A stretch of DNA of 51,310 nt from Opitutus sp. (GTDB lineage: Bacteria > Verrucomicrobiota > Verrucomicrobiae > Opitutales > Opitutaceae), in assembly GCA_009695065.1 (NCBI GenBank), contig SIBR01000024.1:1-51310 (forward strand), given 5' to 3'. The position numbers were made by a program, and so were the translations under genes. Shown here piece by piece: positions 34,618 to 43,199 of the stretch; position 1 is the stretch's first letter, and each line of letters begins with the position of its first letter. Below the pieces are notes generated by a model. The model worked only from the letters and a program-made list of their open reading frames with translations. It was not told where the DNA came from and did not search any database.

Positions 34618-36118
34618 ATGGCTTTTATCACCCTCCCGGCGGCGGAACCGAAGCAGCCGTCGCTGATGGGGGCTTCGCGCCAACAGGTGCTGCGCAGCTT
34701 GGAGAACCCAAGAGCAACATTGCGGCGGGAAGTCGCGAAGTGCTGTTTTTTGCACGGGAGCGTGTGGTCCTGCGCGATAATGTGGTGATCGAGGTGGAGC
34801 ACCTGCCGGCGGAGGCACCGCGGCCGCCGCCTGTGCCGGCCGAAGTCCCGGCCGCCACGGTTGCCCCCGCCCCTGCGCCGTCGAGCGCGGCCGCCGCACC
34901 GGCGGCCAACGAAACGGTGGCGCCGCCCGCGGAAGCGTCCGCCGCCGCCACTAAAGCATCGGTCGCCACCGTGCCGCCGCCACCGGCGATTTCCGAGGCG
35001 GACGCGCCGCTTGTGATCAAATCCGTTCGCCCCGCCGGGGCGGCTTCGTCGCGAGTCGCACCCATCAATCAAGCTTCCGTCTCGGCGCCTCCGGCGGCGG
35101 TGAAACCGGAACCGGTGCCGACCCAATGCCTGCAAAGGCGGCGGGGCGCGCGCAGTCAGCGGTTGCTCCGGCTGAGTCCACCGCCTCGGTCGCGTCGAAT
35201 CCTCGCCCGGGCGGAGCCGGGACCAGCCCGGCCGTGGCATCGAGTGCGGTCCCGGTGGCCGACGTATCCGCACCAGCCGACGCGACGGCAACCTGCAGCG
35301 AGTTGACCCAGGCGCCCGCTGAGGCCGCTCCGACCGAAGATCCCGCGACGCCGGCCGTAACCAAGGGGAAAAAAGGCAAGGCCCCCGTTCCGCGGCGACC
35401 GCGCGGAAACGGCGATTTGCCCGAGCCGGACGAAAGTGTTTTCACGGCTCGCACCTACGTCATCGCATTTATCGTGATTTTCGGCGGCGCGGGATTTCTG
35501 GTTTGGCGCCCGCAGCAGCGGCAACTCGAACTGGCGGCGACCAGCGTGTCGCGCACCCCCTTCCTCGCGGCGGCCACGACCGCAACGGGCGCCCGATTTA
35601 CGGCGGAGTTGCTGGGGAAACTCGAGTGGAAGCGCTTCGAGGAACTCGTCGCCGCCTATTACAGCAAGACCGGGGTGGTCGCGGTCCGCACCAAAGGCGG
35701 CCCGCAGAGTGCCGTACACATCAAGATTTCCTGGAAAGGCGAACCGCGGCCATTCGCCTGTGTGCAGTGTATTTCGCGGCCGTCGGGCCTGGACGATGCG
35801 AAGCCGCTGCAGGACCTTTTTGCCGTTATTGCCGCCGAAGATATCCGTCGGAGCTATCTGGTTACGACGGGCAAATTCAACGTGCCGGCGCGCGATTTTG
35901 CCGAGGAGAAACACCTCACGCTTTTGACCGTGGATCTTTTGCTGGAGAAGCTCAACGCGCTGCCGAACATGGCGCGCAACGAGCTCATGCAAGAAATCAC
36001 GACCGGGGATTACACGACGCCCAGTTGCCCGAAATGCGAGGCGAGGATGGTTCACTCGCCGGAGGAGCCGTCCGCGTGGCGTTGTTCAGCTCACCCCGAT
36101 ATTACCCTGCCGTTCTAG
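34618..36118 (+). pseudogene. Membrane protein with BamE/SmpA-like and Mrr-like domains, two frameshifts
   Basis: The parts lie in three frames. The first begins MAFITLPAAEPKQPSLMGAS followed by RQQVLRSL. After a missing G at 34701-34702 the second reads GEPKSNIAAGSREVLFFARE with RVVLRDNVVIEVEHLP, a BamE/SmpA-like small fold. A very Ala/Pro-rich linker follows. A second missing base near 35122-35126 opens the third frame: more Ala/Pro linker, a membrane helix (TYVIAFIVIFGGAGFLVW) and an Mrr-like domain (KRFEELVAAYYSKTGVVAVR, then FACVQCISRP). A Cys/His zinc-ribbon-like end (CPKCEARM, RCSAHPDI) closes it. The Mrr catalytic D and the Lys of the Q-x-K pair are not at their usual places, so nuclease activity is doubtful. 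About 500 residues if repaired. Confidence 0.65.
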
Positions 36119-36203
36119 TTTGGAGCGGGCGCGACTTGCGCCGCCCGCGGCATCGGTTTGGCAGCGGGCGGCGCCCGGCGTCGTGCTGGGCGTTGCCGCG
36201 AGC

Positions 36204-36761
36204 TTACACTCGGCCGAGATAACTGCCGTCGACCGTGCTGACCTTGATGATCTCGCCTTCCTTGATGAAAAGCGGGACCTGTACGATGAGACCGGTTTCG
36301 AGTTTGGCGGGCTTCTGCACGTTGCTCGCGGTGTCGCCTTTCACGCCATCGGCGGATTCGACGATCTTGAGCGCGACGGTCGAGGGCAGCTCAACGGTCA
36401 GTGGCTTTTCTTCCACGAAAAGCACATTCACCTTGCCCCCGGCGGTCAGGTAGTTCTTCACGTCGCCCAAGGTCTGCGCGCTGAATTCAATCTGATCGAA
36501 CGTCTCGGGATCCATGAACGCGAAGGTGTCGCGGTCGGCATAGCTGAACTCCAGCGTGCGCCGGTCGGTGGACATGACTTCGATCGTGTCCGTGGACGCG
36601 AAGCGCTGGTCGAGCGCCTTCCCGTAACGCAGATTGCGCATCTTGATCTGGACGAAAGCGCGGAGATTCCCCGGTGTGCGATGCTGCGTCTCCATGACGA
36701 GATGGGGCTCACCGTTGAACTTGATGACCTGTCCTCTGCGGATGTCGTTGGCTGCGGGCAT
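36204..36761 (-). CDS. efp: Translation elongation factor P
   Basis: EF-P rescues ribosomes stalled on consecutive prolines. The 185-residue protein has the normal three-domain length. Domain I begins NDIRRGQVIKFNGEPHLVME, domain II has FDQIEFSAQTLGDVKNYL, and domain III ends IKEGEIIKVSTVDGSYLGRV. The tip loop of domain I, which carries the modified residue in many bacteria, reads HRTPGNLRAFVQ. It has Asn 32 where E. coli has the beta-lysylated Lys and some species a rhamnosylated Arg. A candidate promoter lies upstream at 36809-36838. Confidence 0.97.
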   Translation of the reverse strand: MPAANDIRRGQVIKFNGEPHLVMETQHRTPGNLRAFVQIKMRNLRYGKALDQRFASTDTIEVMSTDRRTLEFSYADRDTFAFMDPETFDQIEFSAQTLGDVKNYLTAGGKVNVLFVEEKPLTVELPSTVALKIVESADGVKGDTASNVQKPAKLETGLIVQVPLFIKEGEIIKVSTVDGSYLGRV

Positions 36762-36808
36762 GGCGGTGAATCGGATCGGACTGAGGGTTTTACAGGTAGA
36801 AAGGGGTC

Positions 36809-36838
36809 AGATTGGCGAATTCGCGCGAGCGGTGTCAA
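36809..36838 (-). promoter_or_regulatory. Candidate sigma-70-type promoter of efp
   Basis: On the minus strand a perfect TTGACA (36833-36838) is followed after 18 bases by CAATCT (36809-36814), a weak -10 match. It is 47 bases before the efp start codon, a plausible distance. The -10 element is poor, so confidence is low. Confidence 0.35.
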
Positions 36839-37017
36839 GGCCGCCGGCGGATGCGATGCCGGCGGGAGCGTTTGGAACCGCGGGCCGTCCGATTATGACT
36901 GTCCAGCTGGCCACCAGGCGCGACGGGTTGCACGGCCCGCCGCTACTTGGTGAGAGAGGATTGCCCTGCGAACCGACCGGGTTCAGGAAAGGAATCGGCC
37001 GGATCGGAGGCCCGGCA

Positions 37018-38547
37018 TCACTTCAGTTCCGGGGGCAGATTGCCGTAAGCCCACGGCGCCCGGAAGGGAGGCGCGGGTGGCGGTTGGGGAATCGGGCCAG
37101 GCGCCAACTGGTTCGCAAGTTCGATGCCGGCGTTGGCCATCTGGCGCCCGCCGCTGACCTCTAGATTGCTGTAAGAGCTCAGCCGGGTTTCATAGCCGCC
37201 GCCGTTGGGCCCGAGCGCTTCTTCCGTGGGGACGTAGCCCGCGATTCCGTTCGCCAGTTCGACCGGGAAGGTAAAGGGGAATTTGCTCCCTTGTTTGATA
37301 TCCAGTCCGAACTGGTTGAAATATTCCGCCGGGTTGGTGACGAGTACGCACGGGCCGATTTGCAGCGCCTGCACCTCTACTTCGACGTCGGGCCGCACAC
37401 GGGCGATGGCGTCGAGCATCACGGTCTCCTTGGCGAACGTCCATTCCGTGGCGCCGACGACCTTGGGGTCCTGCTTCACGAGTTCGGTGGCCTTTTTCAC
37501 TTTCTCGGGCGTCGGAAGCCGGCGTTTGATCAGCCATACTTTTTGGCGGACATCGATCGGGATGTTGGCCGAGGCGCCGCGCCGGATGAGGAGCAGCGTC
37601 TTGAAGGCCTCGGCGCCGACGCGGCCTCCGACGATGGACCACCATTCCTCGGCGGCGGGGTTTTGGAACTTGGTGAGGTTGTCGACCTGGGTTATATCGC
37701 CGGACGCGCCCTGCAGGAAGACGACGGGCAGGGCGGCGTTGCCGGTGGCCCCGCGCAGGGTCTGTTCCATCGATCCGATCCAGCTGGCCGAAATGCCACC
37801 GGGGCTGGTGGTCGCGTGACAGGCAAAGTTCACGACGACGCCGAGCAGGTTCGACTTCAAATCCCACACGCCGATGACACCGACCTGCGGATCCGTCGGG
37901 CCCGCGTAACCGAGGATGTCGGGATTGCCGGCGCCGGGATGGGAGAAGGAGAGGCCGCTCTTCATGCGCAGCCGGCGGTTGTAGGCGACCTTGTCCTCGT
38001 GCCCGTAACCGAAGGCGGCTTTCGCCTCCACGCGCGCATCGTTGGCGGCGACGACGGCATCCACGATCTGTTTCCGGAGGAGTTGCGTATAGCCCGGATC
38101 CGAGATGGTGGAATTCTTGTAATAGAGATCCTGCACGAACGGCGGCGCCTGGTCGTAGTCGCCGGCTTCGGCCATGCCGATGGGCCCGGAAGAGTGCGAG
38201 TGCGACGCCCCCAGCAGAATATGGTCGGCCTTGATGCCGCAGCGCTTCTCGATTTCGGCGCGCACGTCCTTCGTCAGCGTGCGGGTGATGAAAAGGAGAT
38301 CGAGGCCGACGACGGCCACCCGCTGTTTGCCGTCATCGAACACCGCGGCGCGGACTTTGCACGGATCGTGAAAGGAGCGGTGGTAGCTTTTCCCGTAGCC
38401 TCCGGGGGCCTCCATCCCGAGGTCGGGCGTGACGTCGCGCTGGGCGAATCCCGCCTTGAAGGCGGTCTTCGGCACTTCGCCGGCGCCGGCCACGGCCAGA
38501 AAACCGAAAAGAAATACGAGGCAGGTGGAGCGGTGGAGCAGGTGCAT
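37018..38547 (-). CDS. Exported 'neutral/alkaline ceramidase N-terminal'-like protein, third copy
   Basis: From the ATG at 38547 (509 residues) a signal peptide (RSTCLVFLFGFLAVAGAGE) leads into the family start KAGFAQRDVTPDLGMEAPGG. Metal-type motifs are LGASHSHSSGPIG and NFACHATTSPGG. The nucleophile region reads QGASGDITQVDNLTK, again without a serine directly after GD. The end (GIAGYVPTEEALGPNGGGYE) is family-like. It has a longer N-terminal half than the copy at 15684. It is separated from the main saccharolytic cluster by 17 kb and stands alone between efp and the divergent lpxC gene. Confidence 0.78.
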   Translation of the reverse strand: MHLLHRSTCLVFLFGFLAVAGAGEVPKTAFKAGFAQRDVTPDLGMEAPGGYGKSYHRSFHDPCKVRAAVFDDGKQRVAVVGLDLLFITRTLTKDVRAEIEKRCGIKADHILLGASHSHSSGPIGMAEAGDYDQAPPFVQDLYYKNSTISDPGYTQLLRKQIVDAVVAANDARVEAKAAFGYGHEDKVAYNRRLRMKSGLSFSHPGAGNPDILGYAGPTDPQVGVIGVWDLKSNLLGVVVNFACHATTSPGGISASWIGSMEQTLRGATGNAALPVVFLQGASGDITQVDNLTKFQNPAAEEWWSIVGGRVGAEAFKTLLLIRRGASANIPIDVRQKVWLIKRRLPTPEKVKKATELVKQDPKVVGATEWTFAKETVMLDAIARVRPDVEVEVQALQIGPCVLVTNPAEYFNQFGLDIKQGSKFPFTFPVELANGIAGYVPTEEALGPNGGGYETRLSSYSNLEVSGGRQMANAGIELANQLAPGPIPQPPPAPPFRAPWAYGNLPPELK

Positions 38548-38834
38548 GATGGGGATGAATGAAGGTTGATCGGAAAAGGTAGCCCGACAGGGCGGCCGAA
38601 AAGGGGCGGGGAAAGTACATGAAATCGAACTTACCCGGTTCACCAAGGGGAAAATGATCACCCGGTTGGGCGGGAAATCTTCTTGGGGCAATCGCGTTCG
38701 AAGGGTTGCCTCCCTCGCTGCGCGCTTCGCCGGGATTTGCCGCGGTGCCCCCGGAGGGCGCAGCCGGCCCGTCCCCCTGCCGTCACATCCGCGCTTGCAC
38801 TGGACGCCGGCGGTTTCCGAAACTGCCGGAACTG

Positions 38835-40175
38835 ATGAAACAACGCACTCTGGCCCGCGAGGTCTCGATCAAGGGCAGCGCGCTGCATACGGGCGACGCC
38901 GTGACGCTGACCATGAAACCTGCCCCCGCGGATCATGGGGTCGTGTTCCGCCGGACCGACCTGCATGGCAGTCCCGAGATCCGGCCGCGCGTCGATCAGG
39001 TGACCGATCTGGTGCGGGCAACGACCATCCAGTCGGGCCATGCCAAGATCCACACGGTCGAGCACGTGCTCAGTGCGCTCCACGGCTGCGGCATCGACAA
39101 CGTCGTGATCGAAATGAATGCGTCCGAGCCGCCGATCATGGATGGTTCTGCCCGGCCGTTCGTAAATTTGATTTTGCAGGGCGAACCGGTCGAGCAGGGC
39201 AGCGAGCGCGAATACTTCGAACTCGATACCCCCGTTTCGGTCACGCGCGGCAATTCGTCGATCATCGCGCTGCCGTCGGACGAGTTTAAGATTTCCTGCA
39301 CGTCGGCTGATGATCGCGGGATCCACACCCAGCACCTCTCGCTGACGATCGATCCCGAGGTTTATCAATCGCAGATCGCGGCCGCCCGGACCTTCACGAT
39401 TTACGAGGACATCGAAGAATTGCTGAAGCTGGGCAAGATTCGCGGCGGCTCGCTCGACTGCGCGGTTGTGCTGCGGGGCGACAAGATCATCTCGAAGGAG
39501 CCCCTGCGCTTCAAGGACGAGTTCGTGCGGCACAAGATCCTGGATATCATCGGCGACGTCCTGCTGCTCGGCATGCCCCTGAAGGCCCATATCGTCGCGA
39601 CTCGGCCGGGCCACGCGATCAATGCCGAGCTCACCAAGGTGCTCTTTGCGAAGCTGCAGGAGCGAAAACAAAACGGCGGCAAAAAGCGGGAAAAGCCGGC
39701 CGGGCCGGCGATCGTGCTCGAGGCGGAGACATCGCTCGATATCCGCCGCGTGCTCGACACGCTGCCGCACCGTTATCCGTTTCTGATGATCGACCGGATC
39801 GTGGAATTCACGAATCCGGACGAGCTCGTCGCGCTGAAGAACGTCACGATCAACGAGCCGTATTTTCAGGGCCATTATCCCGGCAACCCGGTCATGCCCG
39901 GCGTCCTTCAGATCGAGGCCATGGCGCAGGCGGCGGGCGTCTTGATGCTCCGACGGATCTCCGTCGAGGGGAAGACCGCCCTCTTCATGAGCTGCGACAA
40001 GGTAAAATTTCGCCGCGCCGTGCGGCCTGGCGATCAACTCCTGATCCGCGTCAAGCTGACGAAAAGCCGCGGCAACAAGATCGGGGTGGCGGAGGCCGAG
40101 TGCACCGTGAACGGCCAGGCCGCCTCGTCGGCGGAGCTGATGTTTGCGGTCGTGGACAACGCGGACGTGGGCTGA
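38835..40175 (+). CDS. lpxC: Bifunctional UDP-3-O-acyl-N-acetylglucosamine deacetylase / 3-hydroxyacyl-ACP dehydratase
   Basis: The 446-residue protein fuses LpxC and FabZ. LpxC (residues 1-300) performs the committed step of lipid A synthesis. Its zinc site is visible as [19 protein letters not shown] with His 77, and [13 protein letters not shown] carries the later His and Asp ligands. RPGHAIN follows. FabZ (about 305-446) dehydrates beta-hydroxyacyl-[22 protein letters not shown] and [20 protein letters not shown] hold the catalytic His and Glu. Such fusions are known in Bacteroidetes and related lineages. The ATG at 38835 gives the standard LpxC start. lpxA follows after four bases. Confidence 0.95.
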   Translation: MKQRTLAREVSIKGSALHTGDAVTLTMKPAPADHGVVFRRTDLHGSPEIRPRVDQVTDLVRATTIQSGHAKIHTVEHVLSALHGCGIDNVVIEMNASEPPIMDGSARPFVNLILQGEPVEQGSEREYFELDTPVSVTRGNSSIIALPSDEFKISCTSADDRGIHTQHLSLTIDPEVYQSQIAAARTFTIYEDIEELLKLGKIRGGSLDCAVVLRGDKIISKEPLRFKDEFVRHKILDIIGDVLLLGMPLKAHIVATRPGHAINAELTKVLFAKLQERKQNGGKKREKPAGPAIVLEAETSLDIRRVLDTLPHRYPFLMIDRIVEFTNPDELVALKNVTINEPYFQGHYPGNPVMPGVLQIEAMAQAAGVLMLRRISVEGKTALFMSCDKVKFRRAVRPGDQLLIRVKLTKSRGNKIGVAEAECTVNGQAASSAELMFAVVDNADVG

Positions 40176-40179
40176 CGGC

Positions 40180-40968
40180 ATGGCTGCTCAGGTTCATCCC
40201 ACCGCCATCGTCGAACCCGGCGCCCAGTTGGGGGCGGACGTGGAAATCGGCGCGTATGCGTTCGTTGGCGCCGCGGTCACCCTCGGCCCCGGCACCCGCC
40301 TGCATCATCACGCCTCGGTGGAGGGCAACACGGTCCTCGGCGCGCAGTGCGAGGTCTTTCCCTACGCCTGCATCGGCGGCAAGACGCAGGACCTGAAATT
40401 CAAGGGCGGCAACCCCGGCCTGCGCGTTGGGGACCGCAATGTCTTTCGCGAATACGTCACCCTGCACGCGGCGACCAACGACGGAGACCTCACGCGGGTC
40501 GGCTCCGACAATGTGTTGCTGGCGGCCTGTCACGTCGCGCACGACTGCGTGCTGGGCGATCACATCGTCATGAGCAACGGCGCGATGCTGGCCGGGCATG
40601 TCGTCGTGGAGGATCACGTCGTCGTCGGCGGCTACGGCGGCGTGCATCAGTTTTGCCGGCTCGGCGCCTATGCGATGCTTTCCGCCACGGCGAAGCTCGT
40701 GCATGACCTGCCGCCCTTCTTCATCGCCGACGGAACGCCGGCGGAGATTCGCGCCGTCAACAAGGTCGGCCTTGAGCGCAACGGCTTTTCCCCCGAGCAG
40801 GTCGACCGGGTGAAGCAGATTCATCGCACGCTTTATCGCGATGGGCTGAACCGCTCCCAAGCCCTCGAAAAACTTGCGGCCGATCCGCAGGCCGCAAGCG
40901 CGGAATTCCAGCGCGTGCTGACGTTCGCCGGCGCGAGCACCCGCGGGCTGGCGCCTGGCGCGAAGTAA
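40180..40968 (+). CDS. lpxA: UDP-N-acetylglucosamine O-acyltransferase
   Basis: LpxA is the first enzyme of lipid A synthesis and attaches a 3-hydroxyacyl chain to UDP-GlcNAc. The 262-residue protein shows hexapeptide repeats of a left-handed beta-helix (MAAQVHPTAIVEPGAQLG and onward). The catalytic His is in LAACHVAHDCVLGDH (His 121). GYGGVHQFCRLGAYAMLSAT follows, and the C-terminal helical domain (AVNKVGLERNGFSPEQVDRV) is intact. It starts four bases after the lpxC-fabZ stop, so the pair is one operon. Confidence 0.95.
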   Translation: MAAQVHPTAIVEPGAQLGADVEIGAYAFVGAAVTLGPGTRLHHHASVEGNTVLGAQCEVFPYACIGGKTQDLKFKGGNPGLRVGDRNVFREYVTLHAATNDGDLTRVGSDNVLLAACHVAHDCVLGDHIVMSNGAMLAGHVVVEDHVVVGGYGGVHQFCRLGAYAMLSATAKLVHDLPPFFIADGTPAEIRAVNKVGLERNGFSPEQVDRVKQIHRTLYRDGLNRSQALEKLAADPQAASAEFQRVLTFAGASTRGLAPGAK

Positions 40969-41005
40969 GAAGTGTAAGATCCAAAAAGGCCCGGTGCCGG
41001 CAGCT

Positions 41006-41036
41006 GAGACTGACTGAGGTCTCAACCTCGAAGGTT
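41006..41036 (+). promoter_or_regulatory. Cluster of overlapping short inverted repeats upstream of the CNNM/CorC gene
   Basis: Three overlapping short inverted repeats lie in 31 bases: GAGAC/GTCTC (41006-41010, 41019-41023), GAGGT/ACCTC (41016-41020, 41025-41029) and AACCT/AGGTT (41024-41028, 41032-41036). They sit 32 bases before the GTG start at 41069, an ideal place for an operator or attenuator. They may be coincidental and no known regulator site was recognised. Confidence 0.25.
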
Positions 41037-41068
41037 AAGCGGTTCTAATTTCGTCAACTTTTTTTCCC

Positions 41069-42397
41069 GTGAACAGTCTTACCGAAATCCTTATCATCTT
41101 TGTCCTCTTGCTCGCCAACGGTGTATTTGCGATGGCCGAGATCGCGGTGGTCTCGTCGCGGAAGGCACGCCTCAAAGCGCTCGCGGCCGAGGGCTCACCC
41201 AAAGCACAGGCGGCGCTCGCACTTGCCCAGGCGCCGACCCGGTTTCTTTCCACCGTCCAGATCGGCATCACCCTCGTCGGTATTATGGCCGGTGCATTCG
41301 GCGGCGCGACACTTTCGGAAAAACTCGCGCTGTGGCTCACTCAGTTTCCCGCGCTCGTGCCTTTCAGCAAAGTGTACGCCATGCTGATCGTCGTCGGGGC
41401 GCTCACATACTTTTCTCTCATCATCGGTGAACTCGTGCCCAAGCGCATCGCGCTCACCAATCCGGAGGCACGCGCGATGTTGCTCGCGAAGCCAATGACG
41501 GTGCTCTCCACGATCGGTGCGCCATTCGTCTGGTTTCTGACGATCTCCACCAACGTAATCTTGAAAGCGTTCGGTTTGGGCAAAGACGTGGAGGTTCCCC
41601 CATCGGAGGAAGAAATTTCGCACATGATCGAACAGGGCACGACGGCCGGCGTGTTCCACAAGGCCGAGCGCGCGATGGTCGAAGGTGTGCTGCACCTCGA
41701 CCAACTGCCTGTGACCGAGATCATGACGCGGCGCACCAAGATCATCTGGCTCAATGTCGCGGATACGGACGAAGTGAATTGGCGAAAAATTGTCGCGAGC
41801 GGGCACTCCCATTTCCCGGTATATGAGGGCACCCGAGATCAAGTCACCGGCATGGTCTCGGTGAAGTCGCTTTGGGCCAACGCGGCGGCCGGCGTCGCGA
41901 ACGAACTGCGCAATCATCTCGTTAAGCCGCTTTTCGTGCCGTCCTCGATTACCGCGGTTCAACTCCTCGAATCCTTCAAAAAAACCGGCAAGCACCTGGC
42001 CCTCGTCACCGACGAGTTCGGCAGCATCCAGGGGCTCGTGTCGCTAATCGACGTCATGGAAGCGATCGTCGGCGATCTACCGCAACCCGGCGACCTGCGG
42101 ATGCCCGACGCCGTGCAACGGGAGGACGGTTCCTGGCTTGTCGATGGCGCGATGCAGATCGACGACTTCAAGCGACGCTTCGATGTCGGCGCACTGCCCC
42201 GTGAAGCCAGCGAAACGTTCGAAACGCTGGGCGGCTTCATGGTGGATCGCTTTGGACACATTCCCCTCGTCGGCGAGAACTTTGTCTGGACCGGCTGGCG
42301 CTTCGAAATCGTGGACATGGACCGCCACCGGGTGGACAAGGTGATGATTTCGAAAGCGCCGGTGCCCTCGGCTCCAGTTCCCAAATCGCCCCTTTGA
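41069..42397 (+). CDS. CNNM/CorC-HlyC-type membrane transporter with CBS domains
   Basis: The 442-residue protein has a DUF21/CNNM membrane domain with helices LIIFVLLLANGVFAMAEIAV, TVQIGITLVGIMAGAFGGAT and ALTYFSLIIGELVPKRIAL. A CBS pair follows (LPVTEIMTRRTKIIWLNVAD, ALVTDEFGSIQGLVSLIDV). The C-terminal CorC_HlyC domain ends RFGHIPLVGENFVWTGWRFE. Relatives move or control magnesium or cobalt. The start is GTG with no strong ribosome-binding site, preceded by a T run (TTTTTTT). It stands before a metal-efflux cluster, which suggests a role in metal homeostasis. Confidence 0.85.
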   Translation: MNSLTEILIIFVLLLANGVFAMAEIAVVSSRKARLKALAAEGSPKAQAALALAQAPTRFLSTVQIGITLVGIMAGAFGGATLSEKLALWLTQFPALVPFSKVYAMLIVVGALTYFSLIIGELVPKRIALTNPEARAMLLAKPMTVLSTIGAPFVWFLTISTNVILKAFGLGKDVEVPPSEEEISHMIEQGTTAGVFHKAERAMVEGVLHLDQLPVTEIMTRRTKIIWLNVADTDEVNWRKIVASGHSHFPVYEGTRDQVTGMVSVKSLWANAAAGVANELRNHLVKPLFVPSSITAVQLLESFKKTGKHLALVTDEFGSIQGLVSLIDVMEAIVGDLPQPGDLRMPDAVQREDGSWLVDGAMQIDDFKRRFDVGALPREASETFETLGGFMVDRFGHIPLVGENFVWTGWRFEIVDMDRHRVDKVMISKAPVPSAPVPKSPL

Positions 42398-42697
42398 TTC
42401 GCGACCGAGAGTGAGCATTCCTGGTCGTTGCGGTCGCCACTCGCCGGGTCGGTGAGGACCAGCGTGGCCAACAGGCTAACTACGATGACGGCGACCAGCA
42501 TGTGCGTAAGACAGAGGACACCGCACCGCGAGTTTTGTGCAAACGGCGCGCACTGACCGCGCGTAAGTTCGGTGGGCTGCGAAGCGCCAAATCCGAGAAC
42601 TTCGCGAAACAGGGAGGCACGTTTCGACGCGATCCCCACGACCGGTGCGAAAACCTCCCCTTGCAGCGGCTCGATATCTCCATACTGCTATCTGCCA
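42398..42697. other. 300-base stretch without a clear gene
   Basis: No coding sequence was recognised between the CNNM/CorC gene and the His-rich protein gene. On the minus strand an ATG at 42502 would start a hydrophobic stretch (MLVAVIVVSLLATLVL) that soon runs into the antisense of the upstream gene; this looks like chance or an old remnant. The stretch probably contains the promoter for the metal-efflux operon, but no convincing -35/-10 pair is visible. Confidence 0.5.
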
Positions 42698-43096
42698 ATG
42701 TTGCGTCTCCGCGCACTCCTCGCCGTCCTGCTCGCCGTCACCTGGTGCTCGGCCGCTTGGCATGTCGATTTGGAGGCGGTGGGGCTGGTGTTCGAACACG
42801 AACATCACGCCCACGATGATCACGACTCGGACCACGCGCCGGTCGGCGCGCATGACGATCACGAGCAGGTCTTCGCCCGCGATGTCGCCAAGGATCAAGT
42901 CCGTGCCAGTGCTACGGCGGTCGCTTGGATCACTCTGCTCGCCTTCGCCACATGGCTGGTGACCGCGGCGCGACTGCCTCTCGTAGCACTGAGGACACTT
43001 CGACAGCGAAGGGAAACCGATCCGCCTTTAGCTCAGGCTTGGCAGTTCGTGCAGCGGTGCGCGCCGGAGTCGGCGGCACCTCCGGCGTTGGGTTGA
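42698..43096 (+). CDS. Small His-rich membrane protein, putative metal-binding partner of the efflux operon
   Basis: The 132-residue protein has an N-terminal hydrophobic segment (RLRALLAVLLAVTWCSAAW) and then a dense His/Asp stretch (FEHEHHAHDDHDSDHAP, GAHDDHEQ). A second membrane helix (ATAVAWITLLAFATWLVTAA) and a short Arg-rich cytoplasmic tail follow. No family name is recognised. The His/Asp cluster would lie on the periplasmic side, where it could capture divalent cations for the CzcCBA-type pump encoded just downstream. The start ATG at 42698 was chosen because the upstream extension lacks signal-like sequence. Confidence 0.65.
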   Translation: MLRLRALLAVLLAVTWCSAAWHVDLEAVGLVFEHEHHAHDDHDSDHAPVGAHDDHEQVFARDVAKDQVRASATAVAWITLLAFATWLVTAARLPLVALRTLRQRRETDPPLAQAWQFVQRCAPESAAPPALG

Positions 43097-43101
43097 TTCG
43101 A

Positions 43102-43126
43102 CGCCGCCTTTTCGAGGCGGCGCGTT
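43102..43126 (+). terminator. Possible hairpin between the His-rich gene and the CzcC-like gene
   Basis: A 7-bp stem (CGCCGCC / GGCGGCG, seven-base loop) is followed by CGTTTTCG, five bases past the stop of the His-rich gene. The T run is short, so it may attenuate rather than fully terminate transcription into the efflux genes. Confidence 0.35.
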
Positions 43127-43199
43127 TTCGCGTTTGCGGACCGTTGTGTCCGCGCGCGTGTGGCGTCCATCCGGACGCGCAATCCCAACGCCTGCCCAC

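Noticed and set aside
42476..42640. Minus-strand membrane peptide starting MLVAVIVVSLLATLVL
   Set aside because: The frame runs directly into the antisense of the CNNM/CorC gene, has no ribosome-binding site and no recognisable continuation.
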